DNA of 64,000 nt from positions 4,087,001 to 4,151,000 of the forward strand of contig JAMKCF010000016.1 of NCBI GenBank assembly GCA_023634235.1, read 5' to 3'. Both the position numbers and the translations under genes were made by a program. The notes below the pieces were generated by a model. That model saw nothing but the letters and a program-made list of their open reading frames with translations. It ran no database searches and had not been told where the DNA came from. Numbering within the stretch: the stretch's first letter is position 1; each line of letters opens with the position of its first letter. This DNA comes from Pisaster brevispinus. Its lineage: Eukaryota; Echinodermata; Asteroidea; Forcipulatida; Asteriidae. Positions 23,723-35,456 of this stretch are shown here, one piece after another.

Positions 23723-26700
23723 GTAAGTGATATGAGGGTATTTTATAGTAACATATGAGTCCACAGTTTACAATAAACTATTAAAAAAAAATCACTAACA
23801 AAGTAATTACAAACTTAACTTGAACGACGAAATCTAGTTTCTTATGTTTTATATTTCTTTTGTAAGACTATAACCAGTCATTCACTTTCAATAAAGTAAT
23901 TACTGCTTTCAAAACAATATTTTATTCCGATGGTATATCCACCAGTTTAGCAAAGTATGGTACCTGAAAGAGAACAGATCAAGGAGCACCTTGCCCCAAA
24001 AAAAACATTTTACCTTGGCAGCTTGCCACACACAACAGGGGGCAGCTTCCCCAAGCTCCATAAAACACTTTAACAGCACAGCAGGGTCATTCCATGTCAG
24101 ACCAACGCACTTTTTCACCTAATGTCTTCCAATTTTGATAAAAAATGATGTGCTTGTAGGTCCTAATGCAATGAATGCACACCATTTTGTATCCCGATCT
24201 GACCTACCAGGTGGTCAGGGCAGATTAAACCACAAAAGAATGACATTTTTAGAGTAAAATACCATCCTTTTTGTACAAATATGTCAAAATCATGTCAATT
24301 TTCATTGATTATATGCAAATTTGGTAATAATATAATGAAAATTGTTTTTTGCGAAAAAGTAGGTCACCATGACCTTTAATATGTTATTGTTACCTTTGAA
24401 CCAATTTTTGAAATAAATTATCATTCCAAAAATCAACGAAATGAAAATGACTTGATAGGAGCATGTCTTCCTCTATCAGAATCCACTCAATAAAAATCGC
24501 TGTCTTCAAAATGCACAACTATGACTATTTAAAAAAAACATTTTACCAGGCACGAGTTCCTTGGCAGCTTGCCACACAAAGAAGGGGCAGCTTGCCCAGC
24601 CTCCCTATAACAACACAGCAGTGTATTTAAAAGTTCACAAGATTGCATAAGCATACAATGCATAAATGCTTGACGTAGATAACAAAGGGGGCAGCTTGCC
24701 CAGCCTCTGTACAACAATAAATCAGCAGTGTTTTTTTTTCCTACTTTATAATGACACAAATGCCTACAAGACTTTAAGTGATTCCACCGTTGGTACATGC
24801 GGTCGGAGTACATAAATCAGCCCAACCTCAACTAGAGGATGCTGTCAGTGTTACCAAATTAGGCAACACAGCCTCAACATGTTCACAATAACCCCCATTC
24901 AATTGTTTGACCCCAGGCAGTGGCCGTCCACTTCCCTAGAAAATAATGCCACCGTCGAAAGAAAAAAAAGCTTAGCAATTACCCACAAGTATAGAGGGAG
25001 CAGATAAATATAACTATATCACTGGTGTGTTGGGAACGCACAGCCCGGTTAAGTTTATAAAACAACAAGTTTGCAACCATCAGCATAATTGTTAATGTAC
25101 AAAGGCCTATGTACATAGTTGGAAATGACTCCATTGCTGGTACATGCAGTTTTAGCACATGAAATAGACCCAGAAGAACTAGAGGGTGTTCTAAGTATTG
25201 AGTTATACAAGAAGTAATGAACAACATCAGGAAAACCACTGGGTTTAAGAAGGGATATGGTAGGGTTGGTGGTGGGTTTCAAAAATGTGTGTTAAGCAGC
25301 AATGAAAGCTGTACCGAATATGAGTCTTCCCGCCTTTGCGCGAAGTTAACTGCACTTTTGATTGATCCACAATCCAACCTTTTTGGTTCAAGATCCACAC
25401 AAGCAATTTGCGTAACGGTCAGCCCTGCTGCCCGGGACAGAGGCAGCTAGCCTTCTTGGCTTATGCCCTACTCAGTGGTCGCTATCAATGCTTGTTAAAA
25501 GAAATAAGGTTGAGCCTTGAAAAAAGCATCAAGGCTGAGCTGACTTGGGGTGTTTGCCGAATAAAGTGTAACCGGTATAATAGTACCCCTCTAAATTTTG
25601 ACTCCATTCGTCAATGTAGCCTATAATTACGTAACTACTTGTATAAATATTCATCACATGTAAATCATCCTCAATTTAAATTAAAATTAGCCTACACACC
25701 GTTGACGGCGTACTGTAGGTTTTGCCGTCATTCATATTCTGGTAGAAGACAAGTCAACCTGTATATTTTTCCTCCGTCTTCTATACTTGCAGACTTGCAG
25801 AATACATTCTATTCTATGACACCAGAGTACAACGAAAACCGGGTCCTCTTTCCCAATTATTTTGACTCAAAACCAATATCAAGGGTCACAACAGATGGTG
25901 GTCGTTTTTGAGATTTTTTTTTTTTTGAAAATATTTCTCCATGTCATAAAAACTAATTCAAGTATGCACAATGTATTTTTACGATAAATATGTGGAAAGT
26001 GTCAGAGATTGCCGCACTTGAATAAGCTTCAGTATCGAACATAAGGACAGAAAAAACGTTATTGTAAAACGTAAATGTCAATGGATTTCTCTTGCCTCCA
26101 TTTCTGTCCCGTTGCCTGCGTGGTAAATAAAAGTGCGGTGCGTTGCGCTACCTTTGCAGGTATTAAACTTGATTAGGCCTATGTGTTGCCTAATGTTATG
26201 ATAAATACGAAATCTTCTCGAGACCCGAGATTTCAATTGCTAATTACTTTGAGGTCAACCACCTGTTACCAGCACCCTCTATAAATGTGTGTTAACTCTA
26301 CCAAAGGTGACACTTTTGAACTTTCAGGGTTTTCGTTCGAAGGCATTGAAAGGAGACAACTATTATTACATAATTGTAGCTTACAACCAAAACTTAGTTT
26401 GAGAGACATGTTATCATCATCTTGACGTCATCACATGTAAAATTACATTAATTCAAATATGATTGTTCAACAAGTCATATATCCGAAACGCGAGTTATAA
26501 TTTCTGTGCAGTTTTGTAGCTTGCAGCGCAAGTCTGTTTACAAACATTTCTCCCTTTGACATTTACTTCCGTTACAAACAGGAAGCTATAAAATAAAAAT
26601 AAATCACATCTCCTGAACCACATGCAAAATAGTCATAGTCTTTGTGTCGTCTTGTAAAATTTTATATAGTTAACAGTTTATTCCAGAGCATGACCCTAAT

Positions 26701-26960
26701 TTGACCTTTACTTCCGGTAAAACTAGGAAGTGCAAATAAAAGAACAAATCCTGAATTACATGTCATGAGTTGGAAATCTTGTGCAATCTTGTAACTCATG
26801 ACACAGTTGCATTTCGTTCAAAACCTGACCCCTTTTTAATGTTTCCTTCCGGTTAAAACAAGAAGTTCAAATTTAACAAATCAGATCTTTTGATTAACAT
26901 GCCACACATGTCTGCATTGTAGCTTATGACAAAATTAAAATCTTATTATAAAGCATGATG
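23723..26960 (+). repeat. L3 intron: palindromic GGCAGCTTGCC repeats and GGAAG repeats
   Basis: Repeats with GGCAGCTTGCCACACA or GGGCAGCTTGCCCAGCCTC occur at about 24015-24055, 24553-24605 and 24685-24710. Repeats with ACTTCC-GGT-AAC-GGAAG cores occur at about 26560-26580, 26700-26730 and 26845-26870. The open frame antisense to the gene (25055-25282) is discussed at 10687. The L4 intron lacks the part corresponding to about 24525-26520. Confidence 0.6.
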
Positions 26961-26965
26961 TTTTG

Positions 26966-27330
26966 TGGCGTTTCGTGGCCAAGCGGTCTAGCTCACCGGA
27001 TCCAAGCTCCGTTGTTGTCAGCAGCAGAGTGTGGGTTCGAATCCCGGTCATGACACTTGTGCCCTTGGGCAAGGCACTTAACCATAATTGCTTTTGTTGG
27101 GAAGTTAGTTCATTCATCTCAACCAGCCAGGCTCCTAGTGGATGATACCCATGCCTATATCCTTACGGACTGTGAAGGGGTAACCCTGTTTCAGCCCCAG
27201 GAGTAGGTGGCATTGTGCCTCTCTGGTGACAGTTGATCTGGGTTGACAGCCCAAATCAGTTAAGTAAAGCCCTCACCTTAAAGCAGCCGTCCGGCCTTGT
27301 GAGTTGGGCAATATCTAAAATAAAAATAAA
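26966..27330 (+). mobile_element. tRNA-headed SINE in the L3 intron
   Basis: The head has a box-A-like GTGGCCAAGCGGTCTAG at 26975 and box B GGTTCGAATCC at 27034-27044, then GCAAGGCACTTAACCATAAT and an A-rich 3' end near 27310-27330. The orthologous position in L4 holds the same SINE (31540-31922). L6 (about 50218-50232) and L1 do not have it. Confidence 0.9.
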
Positions 27331-28269
27331 AACAGAACCCCTTTTTGCCTTTTCTTTCCGGTTCAAACAGGAAGCTCTAAAACGACAAACCTTACCTCTC
27401 TTATGGTTCAAACATTTTAGTACAACAATTATTAATTTAACGTGTAGGATCAAACTTATAAATGAATTTGAATTGTTATTGTCAGTATTAAATCATGAAA
27501 AGTTCTCTTTTTGTTCCATCGACTGAAATCCTTCATTGTTCGTTCTCAAGAACACTTGATTTCAAGTTATTGTTGAAACCGTGTTTTTAAAATGTTCACG
27601 TTTTTTTTGTTGTTTTTTTTTTCTTTCAGAGGCTTACATGGCACCTCATGAACTTACTTGCTTGTATTGGTCCAGCTCAAGCACGCCAACCAGCTGACGT
27701 TTTAAAGTTTGCTTCCTTCTGTTCGTTTATCTCTTAATTAAGAACCATCAACCTAAAGAGACGCTGTATACCGCAGTTATACATGAGAGTGTTACCATAA
27801 CCACACAAACCATAACTTGTTTGAATTAGGTCACTGCAACGTCATTACGATCTTCAAAATAACATACCATTTCTCGAGCACATATGATAGTAATCCAAAG
27901 CTGTGCATGGGTGTGTAGCTTATTGTAAAGTGTTTAACCACAGTGAAGTATTGTCCTACAATTCATTTGTTTTGAATAATTACATCTGCCAAGAGTACGC
28001 CTCTATCCAAACGTCTGTGTGTACGTAACGTTCATAACTAACAAATGACGCATTCAGAGGATTTGGAAGCTTTTTAACAAAATAATGTGTACAATCACTA
28101 AACGAAAGAGTCCTGCGCCAACATTCTGACTATCATAAGAACAATGCTTGCACTACTATGAAATAATGGCATGTTGTATTTAAAAATACTGAAAACTGGA
28201 AGAGGTATAGATTCTAAAAAAATACCAGAATGAACATAACACCTGTTGACCCTTTTTTCAATGGTTTGG

Positions 28270-28275
28270 AATAAA
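28270..28275 (+). other. Polyadenylation signal of L3
   Basis: AATAAA in GGTTTGGAATAAAGTTACTT, about 575 nt after the L3 stop. The context is the same as at 32848 and 51132. Confidence 0.65.
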
Positions 28276-30089
28276 GTTACTTTTAAAAGGAATTACAACT
28301 ATTTGTCTCTACGTGTTTTTTTATTAACAAGTGTTTTAGTGAAAGTTATTACATTTTAAATACACCAGGGCCAAAATTGGTCCGGAATGCAGGTCCCAAG
28401 GAGCGTGACCAAGAGACTAGTTTGAACCATTTCTGGGTCGATTTGACGCAAATCAAGGGCGTACTACCCTAAAAACTCTTCAGGCATTACGGACTCTGGA
28501 ATCCTGGTCAAATTTTACGCGAGAGTTTGTGTGTGCAGGACAGCATAACAGGTTAACCCTAAATGCGTTTACCCCCCCCCCCCCGACTCTACACAACTGC
28601 TTGAAAGAACCAATTGTTCATACGACACTATCTTGTGATGTCATCTTGACATTATGTCTCAATGTGTTGTGACGTCATATTAAGTTTCAATATGTTATTG
28701 TCTAGATCTACGTAAGTACACGTTTGATTGAGTTAAACATTGGTAAACATATATGCAGAGACGTGTTAAAGGTATCAACAATGACTTGAAGTCATGATGA
28801 AACTTTTACATGGTTTGTTTATAACTTTTAACAAATTTACCACTAAAGTTATATCTTTTAAATAAACATAAAAAGTTAGTCTTGCATCAGGCTTGGTAGA
28901 GCATAAATGCACTGACTAGAGATGAATAGAGATGCATTTTTTTAAGTCAAATATCTACGAAAGTACAAGTCCGATGGAGTTGGATCGTGGTATGTCCATA
29001 GTCATGAAGGTGTTATAGGTGTAAATTGATATGAAGTCATGGTAACGTTACCATGTGTCTTGTGACGGCACAAAAAGAATACACTTGTCGAAGTCATACT
29101 GATTGAGCTGGGTGTTGGTATGTTTGTAGAAAGGGATGGGTTATAGGTACAGAGTGATAGTAAGTCATATTGCCGGCTGTTCATCAAGCAGAGACGCAAC
29201 TTCTACTTGCATTTATATCATAGACCATAGATAGATTTGGTTGATAACGAATTTTCAATTTTGTTTTTGTTTTTGAGTAAGTACTTGAGTATAAGTTCTG
29301 GCTTTTGCTCTTTATTTTAAATAGCATGACGCGACAGGAGAAATGGCCATACAATCTATCTTTTTAAAGCCGTAGCCGGCTCCATCTTGTATTAGACGCG
29401 CGCTATCGTAAAACTCTCGGATAAGAACTACCAAAGTTTTTAGTTTTATTATTTGTGAAATGGTGTTGCGACCTCCCTGCTTTATTCGGTGCGATTCCCT
29501 AATACGCCGTGTCAGACTCTATGGACAAAACATCTACGGGATTTTGGAACACCGTATCAACAACTCAGAACTGAAAAGTTCAACTGTACACAGAATTGTA
29601 ACCTAAAAAATATGTCTCCGTTCAAAACGTTTTCATATTAAAAAATGATTGAAGAGTAAACTCGTTTATATCCCATAGTTTGCGATGACGTAACACGTAA
29701 ACAACATCTGAACAAAAATCATAGTTGGGTTCCTATTTTTAATCGAAGTTAGCAAGTATGATTTAGTATTTCCTTGACTTGAAGAGTTTTATTTATTTTT
29801 TTTATTGGGATTGGTGATGGTACGAGAATTTAATAAATTAACTTTTAGATTGAAACTATCTGAAATGAATTAAAAAACTTTTTGTTTTTACAAAATACCA
29901 TACTAAAATGCGGGATCGTTTTTGAAAGTCTGCCGTTTTTTGTTTTGTTAAGTTTTTGTTTTAGTTGTTGATCAACAGCCTCCAGGCATTTTTTTAAAGA
30001 TTCTCTAGAACCATACTTTAATTGTACATTGTATACATTGTACCGGGGAAACAAATAATGCTAAATGTTACAACATTGAATTTGTGCAG
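28276..30089. other. L3 downstream flank joined to L4 upstream sequence
   Basis: 28370-28560 is the 3' flank common to all units (TCGATTTGACGCAAATCAAG). It breaks off at a run of C (28572-28583), after which sequence like 47190-47530 begins. 28980-29220 is a short 5' piece of the Penelope-like relic. I find no TATA box and no 5'UTR exon resembling those at 20025 and 46633 upstream of L4, so L4 has no promoter of its own of that type in this window. Confidence 0.6.
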
Positions 30090-30103
30090 AATTCCCCTAA
30101 AAT

Positions 30104-32250
30104 ATGGCCGCCAAGCTGCTCCTTGCTCTTATGGCTCTCACCGTCATGACTGCCTTCGTCATGGCCGATAAAGAGGAAGAATATTCACCAGACGGCTTGA
30201 AATTCTTCAAGAGAGGAAAGCAATGGAACCAAGGTGGTAAAGCAAAGATGGGACAAATGAAACGAGATGCTTATCACGGTAAGTAACATGAGGGTATTTC
30301 ATAGTAATATATTAGTCCACAGTTCACAATAAACTGTTTTTCTAAAAATCACTAACGAATTTATTACAGACTTAACTTGAACAACGAAATCAAGTGTCTT
30401 TAAGTTTTATATTTCTTTTGTAAGACTACAACAGTCATTCGCTTTCAATAACGTAATTACTGCTTTCAAAACAATATTTTGTTCCCATGGTATATCCACC
30501 AGTTTAGCAAAGTATGGTACCTGAAAGAGAACAGATCAAGGAGCACCTTGCCCCAAAAAAAACATTTTACCTTGGCAGCTTGCCACACACAAGAGGGGGC
30601 AGCTTGCCCAAGCTCCATAAAACACTTTAACAGCACAGCAGGGTCATTCCATGTCAGACCAACGCACTTTTTCACCTTATGTCTTCCGATTTTGATAAAA
30701 AATGAAGTGCTTGTAGGTCCTAATGAGCAATGAATGCACACCAATATTTAGCCCGATCTGACCTACCAGGTGGTCAGGGCAGATAAAAGCACAAAATATT
30801 GACATGTTTAGGGTAAAATAACACCCTTTCTGGTACAAATATGGCAAAACCATGTAAATTGTCATTGATTATATGCAAATTTTGTATTATAAAATGAGAA
30901 TTGCGTGCTCAAATTTTGCTCAAATTTGGTGAAAAGTAGGTCACCATGACCTTTAATATGTTATTGTGACCTTTGACCCAATTTTTGAAACAATGTATCT
31001 TTCCAAAAAACAACAAAATTAAAATGATTTGATAGAGCAAGTCTTCCTCTATCAGAATCCACTAAATAAAAATTGGGGTCTTCAAAATGCACAACTATGA
31101 CTATTTTTGTACAGTTTACAAACATTACTTACTTTGACATTACAAACAGGAAGCTATTAAATAAAAATAAATCACATCTCCTGAACTACATATCAAAAAG
31201 TCATATTCTTTGTATTGTCTTGTAACATTTACATTTCACAAATTCCAGAATATGACCCTAATGTGACCTTTCTTTCCGGTACAAACAGGAAGAAGTGCAA
31301 ATAAAAAACAAATCCCGAATTACATGTCATAAGATGCAAGTCTTGTGCCATCTTGTAACTTATGACACAGTTGCATTTTGTTCAAAACCCAATTTTTATG
31401 TTTCATTCCGGTTGAAACAGGAAGTTCAAATTTAACAAATCACATCTGTGGAAAAACATGTCACAAAGTCTTAACTGCTGTTCTGTCTGCATTGTAGCGT
31501 ATGACACAAATGTTATCCTATTATAAAACATGATATTTTGTGGCGCGTCGTGGCCGAGCGGACTAGTTTACCGCACCCAAGCTCCGTTGTTGTCAGCAGC
31601 AGAGTGTGGGTTCGAATCCCGGTCATGACACTTGTGCATTTGAGCAAGGCACTTAACCATAATTGTTTCGTCAAAAGTTGGGAAGGTAGTGCATTCAGCT
31701 CTACCAGTAAGGCTCCTAGTGAGTGATACCCGTGCCTATATCCTTACGGACTGTGAAGGGGGTAACCCTGTTTAAGCCCAAGAAGTAGGTGGCAAAGTGC
31801 CCCTGGTGACAGTTGATCTGGGTTGACCGCCCAAAAAGTTAAGTGTAGCCCTCACCTTGAAGGGGCCGTCCGGCCTTCTGAAATTGGCGGGATCTCATTA
31901 AAGAAGAAAAAACGAAAAAAAAAATGAACCCACTTTTGCCTTTTCTTTCCGGTTCAAACAGGAAGCTCTAAAACGACAAATCGAACCTCTCTTAAGGCTT
32001 AAACCTTTTGGTACAATTAGTAATTTAACGGTTAGGACCAAACTTATAAATGAATTTGACTTGTTCATGTCAGTATTAAATCATGAAATGTTCTCTTTTT
32101 GTTCCATCGACTGAAATCCTTCATTGTTCGTTCTTAAGAAAACTTGATTTCAAGTTATTGTTGAAATCGTGTATTTAAAATGTTTTTTTTTTTTTTTCAG
32201 GGACTAGCAGTCCAGCCGATGGACGTATTTGCTTGGTATGGTCCTTGTAA
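30104..32250 (+). CDS. L4: small secreted-precursor gene, single-cysteine form
   Basis: Exon 1 is 30104-30278 within an exon beginning at 30090 (acceptor TTTGTGCAG, donor GTAAGT). Exon 2 is 32201-32250 (acceptor of T-run then CAG, stop TAA 32248-32250), phase 1. The product is 74 residues: signal peptide 1-21 (MAAKLLLALMALTVMTAFVM then A), acidic DKEEEYSPDG, dibasic FFKR at 36-37, a basic segment GKQWNQGGKAKMGQM, a second KR at 53-54, and a 20-residue C-terminal peptide beginning DAYHG and ending ICLVWSL. Only Cys69 remains; Cys60 of L6 is Thr here, so the intramolecular disulfide is impossible, although dimerisation is not. The frame is fully open. No promoter exon is found close upstream. 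Processing and secretion are inferred from sequence; the function is unknown. Confidence 0.65.
30279..31539 (+). repeat. L4 intron, shortened relative to L3 and L6
   Basis: It keeps the GGCAGCTTGCC palindromic repeat (about 30575-30610) and three GGAAG-type repeats (about 31145, 31275, 31415) but lacks about 2 kb corresponding to 24525-26520 of L3. The block GTCATTCCATGTCAGACCAA at about 30643 is shared with 24086. Confidence 0.6.
31540..31922 (+). mobile_element. tRNA-headed SINE in the L4 intron
   Basis: Box A region GTGGCCGAGCGGACTAG at about 31550 and box B GGTTCGAATCC at 31609-31619, ending in an A-rich tail. It occupies the same intron position as the SINE at 26966. CATGA flanks the insertion on both sides as a probable short target duplication, and L6 has an uninterrupted AAACATGACCCC there. 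Confidence 0.9.
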
Positions 32251-32847
32251 AACACGCCAGCCATGCAGATGACGTTTTAGAGTTTGCTTCCTTCTGTACG
32301 TTTATCTCTTAAGAACAATCAAACTATAGAGACGTTGTATACCGCAGTTATACATGAGAGTATTACCATAACCACACAAACCATAACTTGTTTCAATTGA
32401 AATTACGTCACTGCAACGTCATTACGATCTTCAAAATAACACGACATTTCTCCAGCACATATGGAAGTAATCCAAAGCCGTGCATGGGTGTGTAGCTCAT
32501 TATAAAGTGTATAACCACAATGAAGTATTGTCCTACAATTCATTTGTTTTGAATAATTACATCTGCCAAGAGTACGCGTCTACCCAAAAGTTTGTGTGTA
32601 CGTAACTTTCATAGCTAACAAATGACGCGTTCAGAGGATTTGGATGCATTATAACAAAATGATCTCTACAATCACTAAACGAAAGAGTCCTGCGCCAATA
32701 TTCCGACTATCATAAGAAAATGTTTTGTACTACTATGTAATAATGGAATGTTTTAATCACAAATACTGAAAACTGAAAGAGGTCTAGATTCTAAAAAATT
32801 ACAAGAATTAAACATAACACATGTTGTCTTAATTTGTATTGGTTTGG

Positions 32848-32853
32848 AATAAA
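32848..32853 (+). other. Polyadenylation signal of L4
   Basis: AATAAA in GGTTTGGAATAAAGTTACTT, about 600 nt after the stop codon. Confidence 0.65.
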
Positions 32854-32904
32854 GTTACTTTAAAAGCAAGGAGAACTTTATGTCTCTACGTGTTTTCTTG
32901 TTAA

Positions 32905-33411
32905 CTATGTGTGACACCATCAAACAAATCACACCATTTCGCCTTGCATTACTTGTTGAGTAACAGTTTAATTTTAGCGAGTAATACATATTTGTGAAGA
33001 ACCAAACCACTTTTAAATCACCCAATCACGTTTAAATCAGCCACAACATTAGATATAGCCCCTTTTGACTAAATTAAATCAATTCAAGCAAAATTGCATT
33101 TTGAGATGAGCCCACATTTCTCGTTCTGCTCAATCAACCATTTATTTGACTAACGCCCTTTGTTTACACAACTTAGCAAGGCTGAGTAATTGCTGTACAA
33201 TTCCTAAGGGAATTCCCGGAGAGCGGGTCAATGTTGGATTGTGGTAGTTAAAAACAAACCCCGGGTAGTGATAAAACATTTGGCATGCTATTTGGCTAGG
33301 TGCAGTTGTAGAACTTGGAATTTTTTAGATTTTTTGAAAAAAAAATTGCGGACTAATTACTTTGTAATTAAAAACTGTTACTCAATAAGTGAGCGATGGT
33401 GTCACGGAGGG
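32905..33411. mobile_element. piggyBac-like MITE, copy 2, with TTAA target duplication
   Basis: TTAA at 32901-32904 and 33412-33415 flanks the element. The right end on the complement reads CCCTCCGTGACACCATCGCT; the left end reads CTATGTGTGACACCATCAAA. Empty sites are seen at the same place in L3 (TTAA 28324-28327) and L6 (TTAA 51191-51194), where flanks join directly as TTAACAAGTG. There is no transposase. TTAA duplication with CCCT-type ends is characteristic of the piggyBac superfamily. Confidence 0.85.
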
Positions 33412-33415
33412 TTAA

Positions 33416-34399
33416 CAAGTGTTTTAGTGAAAGTTATTACATTCTAAATACACCAGGGCCAGAATTGGTCCGGATTGCAGGTCCCAAGGAGCGTGACCAA
33501 TAGACTAGTTTGAACCATTTCTGGGTCGATTTGACGCAAATCAAGGGTTGTAATACCCTCTAAATTATTTAGGCTTTACGGACTCTGGAATCCGGGTAAA
33601 ATTTTACCCAAGAGCTTGTGAGTGCATGACATCAAAACAGGTTAAAGCAATATTTGTGTGGAGTATTTTGATTGATTGAACCTAAGTTAGTAACAAATGA
33701 GAGCAAAAAACTAGTCTTTCTAAAAAAAATGTGAAGGAATAAGTCAGACCCAAAGAGAACTGGAATTCAGGTCAACTCTGACCCGAGAGTTTCTGACCTG
33801 TGAAGTGTATTGTCTTAAATTTTGATAAGAACCAAGGAAATGAAATCGACGTATTTTAACTATTTAAATGTCTGAAAATTTGCAAATTCAACGAAAGTGG
33901 TTACCTTAACTTGTCTAAAGCCATGGAAAACTCCTTTATAACGCACTGTACAGAAAAAAGAAGAACATTTCAAGTTTCCCTTTCTTTGCTCTAGGTTTTT
34001 TTTTCTTATTTTATTAGTAATTCCTTCTCTGTAAAGTGCCCGTGGACGCACCTTTGGTTTACGGCGCTGAAAAGGGGTGTTTGTTTAATATGCTTTTAAT
34101 ATAAACAAAACGATTTCAATGCTGATACCCGTGTCATGAAAAGACAATCTTTGCGGGGATAACTAAATTTTGTGGGAGGCTAGAGTGTACAATCCCATGT
34201 TTCTCTTTGTTACGGTCGCATGGGATCTGAGACCCCCACCCCAACCTCCAGGGGTGACACTACTGAATGTTTATGAGAACAAGTTATAGATTAACTAATG
34301 CGAAGGTAAGTTGCATATAAAGTGCCGTATTCTTTAAATGAACCAATAAATTGGTCATGTAAACTCAAGGTGGCACGCTATATTACGACTCTTGAAACA
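33416..34399. other. L4 3' flank; no gene seen
   Basis: The sequence is shared with 28370-28560, 51195-51740/54648-55080 and (inverted) 6400-7840. It contains the empty-site version (GGTCAACTCTGACCCGAGAG near 33771) of the 51750-54638 insertion. Confidence 0.7.
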
Positions 34400-34875
34400 A
34401 AAATCTACTACGGCCCGAGTATCAATTAATGATACGATATGGAATGACATGACATGGCAAGATATTTTATGATTTAATATGTTATGATATGATATGATAT
34501 GATATGATATGATATGAAATGATATGATATGATATGATATGATATGATATGACATGACATGATGTGATGTGATGTGATGTGATGTGATGTGATGTGATGT
34601 GATGTGATGTGATGTGATGTGATGTGATGTGATGTGATGTGATTTGATGTGATATGATATGATATGTTAAGATATGATAATGATATGTTAAGATATGTTT
34701 TGATATGATATGATATGAAATGATACGATACGATACAATCTATGATATGATATGATACGATATGATATGATATAATATGATATGATATGATATAATATGA
34801 TGCGATATGATATGATATGATATAATATGATGCGATATGATATGATGTTATGTGTTATGATATGATATGATATGG
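34400..34875. repeat. (ATATG)n microsatellite, inverted counterpart of 4644-6250
   Basis: A 5-bp repeat of GATAT units with a GATGT block at about 34561-34640, then a degenerate part with GATACG and GATATAAT variants. Both the array and its flanks (CCCGAGTATCAATTAATGATA) are the reverse complement of the 4.6-6.6 kb region. Confidence 0.95.
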
Positions 34876-35404
34876 CCTGACGTTTCGACCTTAGCAGAGT
34901 CTTACTCGAAGGCTAAATGACAAGACTACAAACATAAACAGGTACATGTATACATTACTGATGTAACAAAGGCAGTCAAGTGGAAATGGATGATGCAGAG
35001 GAAAATACACAGAGAAAGCAGGCGGCTGAACAGAAAGGAGGGTAACAAAAGGGAGGGGGATCAGGGGAAGGGGATAGTTGACCACAAGAGGTGGGAAACA
35101 CAAAGGACAAAATCAGTGATGGGGAGAGGGAGAGAAAGATTGTTTGGTGAATGAGGCAGACTGAGGGGCTTATCTGTAGTGAAAAGGAGAAGGCAAAGAC
35201 AATAAGTTATGAGTCATTTCTTTCTTGGATGTTCAGACCATGGGGTTGAATGGTCTGGAGACGTCTTATCCGTAATTTCTCTCTACTCAGACGAACAATC
35301 TCTCTGTAGTTTCCTAGTGCCTCCATGCCCTGTAAAATCATGTAAGAAATTGAGTGATTAGGAAGATTGAAATGATGTCCTACGGGTGTATCCAGCTTGT
35401 TCAC
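34876..35404 (-). mobile_element. Penelope-like element 3' end with GIY-YIG C-terminal part
   Basis: The minus strand encodes TPVGHHFNLPNHSISYMILQ, REKLRIRRLQTIQPHGLN and then a stop at 35207-35209. This matches the end of the GIY-YIG endonuclease domain of Penelope-like elements (..VG.HFNL..HS....., E..L I..L.T..PHGLN). The remaining part to 34876 is 3' sequence containing GACGTTTCGACCTTAGCAGA, a type often seen at the ends of these elements. The element is cut off at 35404, where duplicated host sequence (GATAAGCTACACCAATC) resumes, and its other end abuts the microsatellite. Confidence 0.8.
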
Positions 35405-35456
35405 AATTATTTTACATTTATGATGATTGATTGGTGTAGCTTATCCTACCCCTCCC

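Larger units (their letters stand above)
23548..27697 (+). pseudogene. L3: small secreted-precursor gene with premature stop
   Basis: Acceptor TTTTGTGCAG precedes exon 1, which starts at ATG 23548 and ends at 23722 (donor GTAAGT). Exon 2 is 27630-27697 (acceptor TTCTTTCAG, stop TGA 27695-27697). Phase is 1, as in L4 and L6. Exon 1 encodes the family signal peptide (MAAKLLLALMALTIMTAFVM), the acidic KEEEYSPDG spacer and FFKRGKQ, but codon 41 is TGA (23668-23670) where L4 has TGG and L6 TTG. Exon 2 would give EAYMAPHELTCLYWSSSS and a short tail, keeping the Cys and Trp at the family positions 69 and 72. L3 is the only copy besides L6 with a recognisable TATA promoter and 5'UTR exon (20025-20114). 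The intron is 3.9 kb and contains a SINE. Confidence 0.7.

Noticed and set aside
26975..27044. tRNA gene (also at 31550, 5219 and 59090)
   Set aside because: Box A and box B are present, but each is followed by the same SINE body and tail, the copies are flanked by target duplications, and the arms do not fold as a full tRNA.
34400..34875. CRISPR-like or regulatory array in the microsatellites
   Set aside because: The units are 5 bp with no spacers; this is a simple eukaryotic microsatellite.
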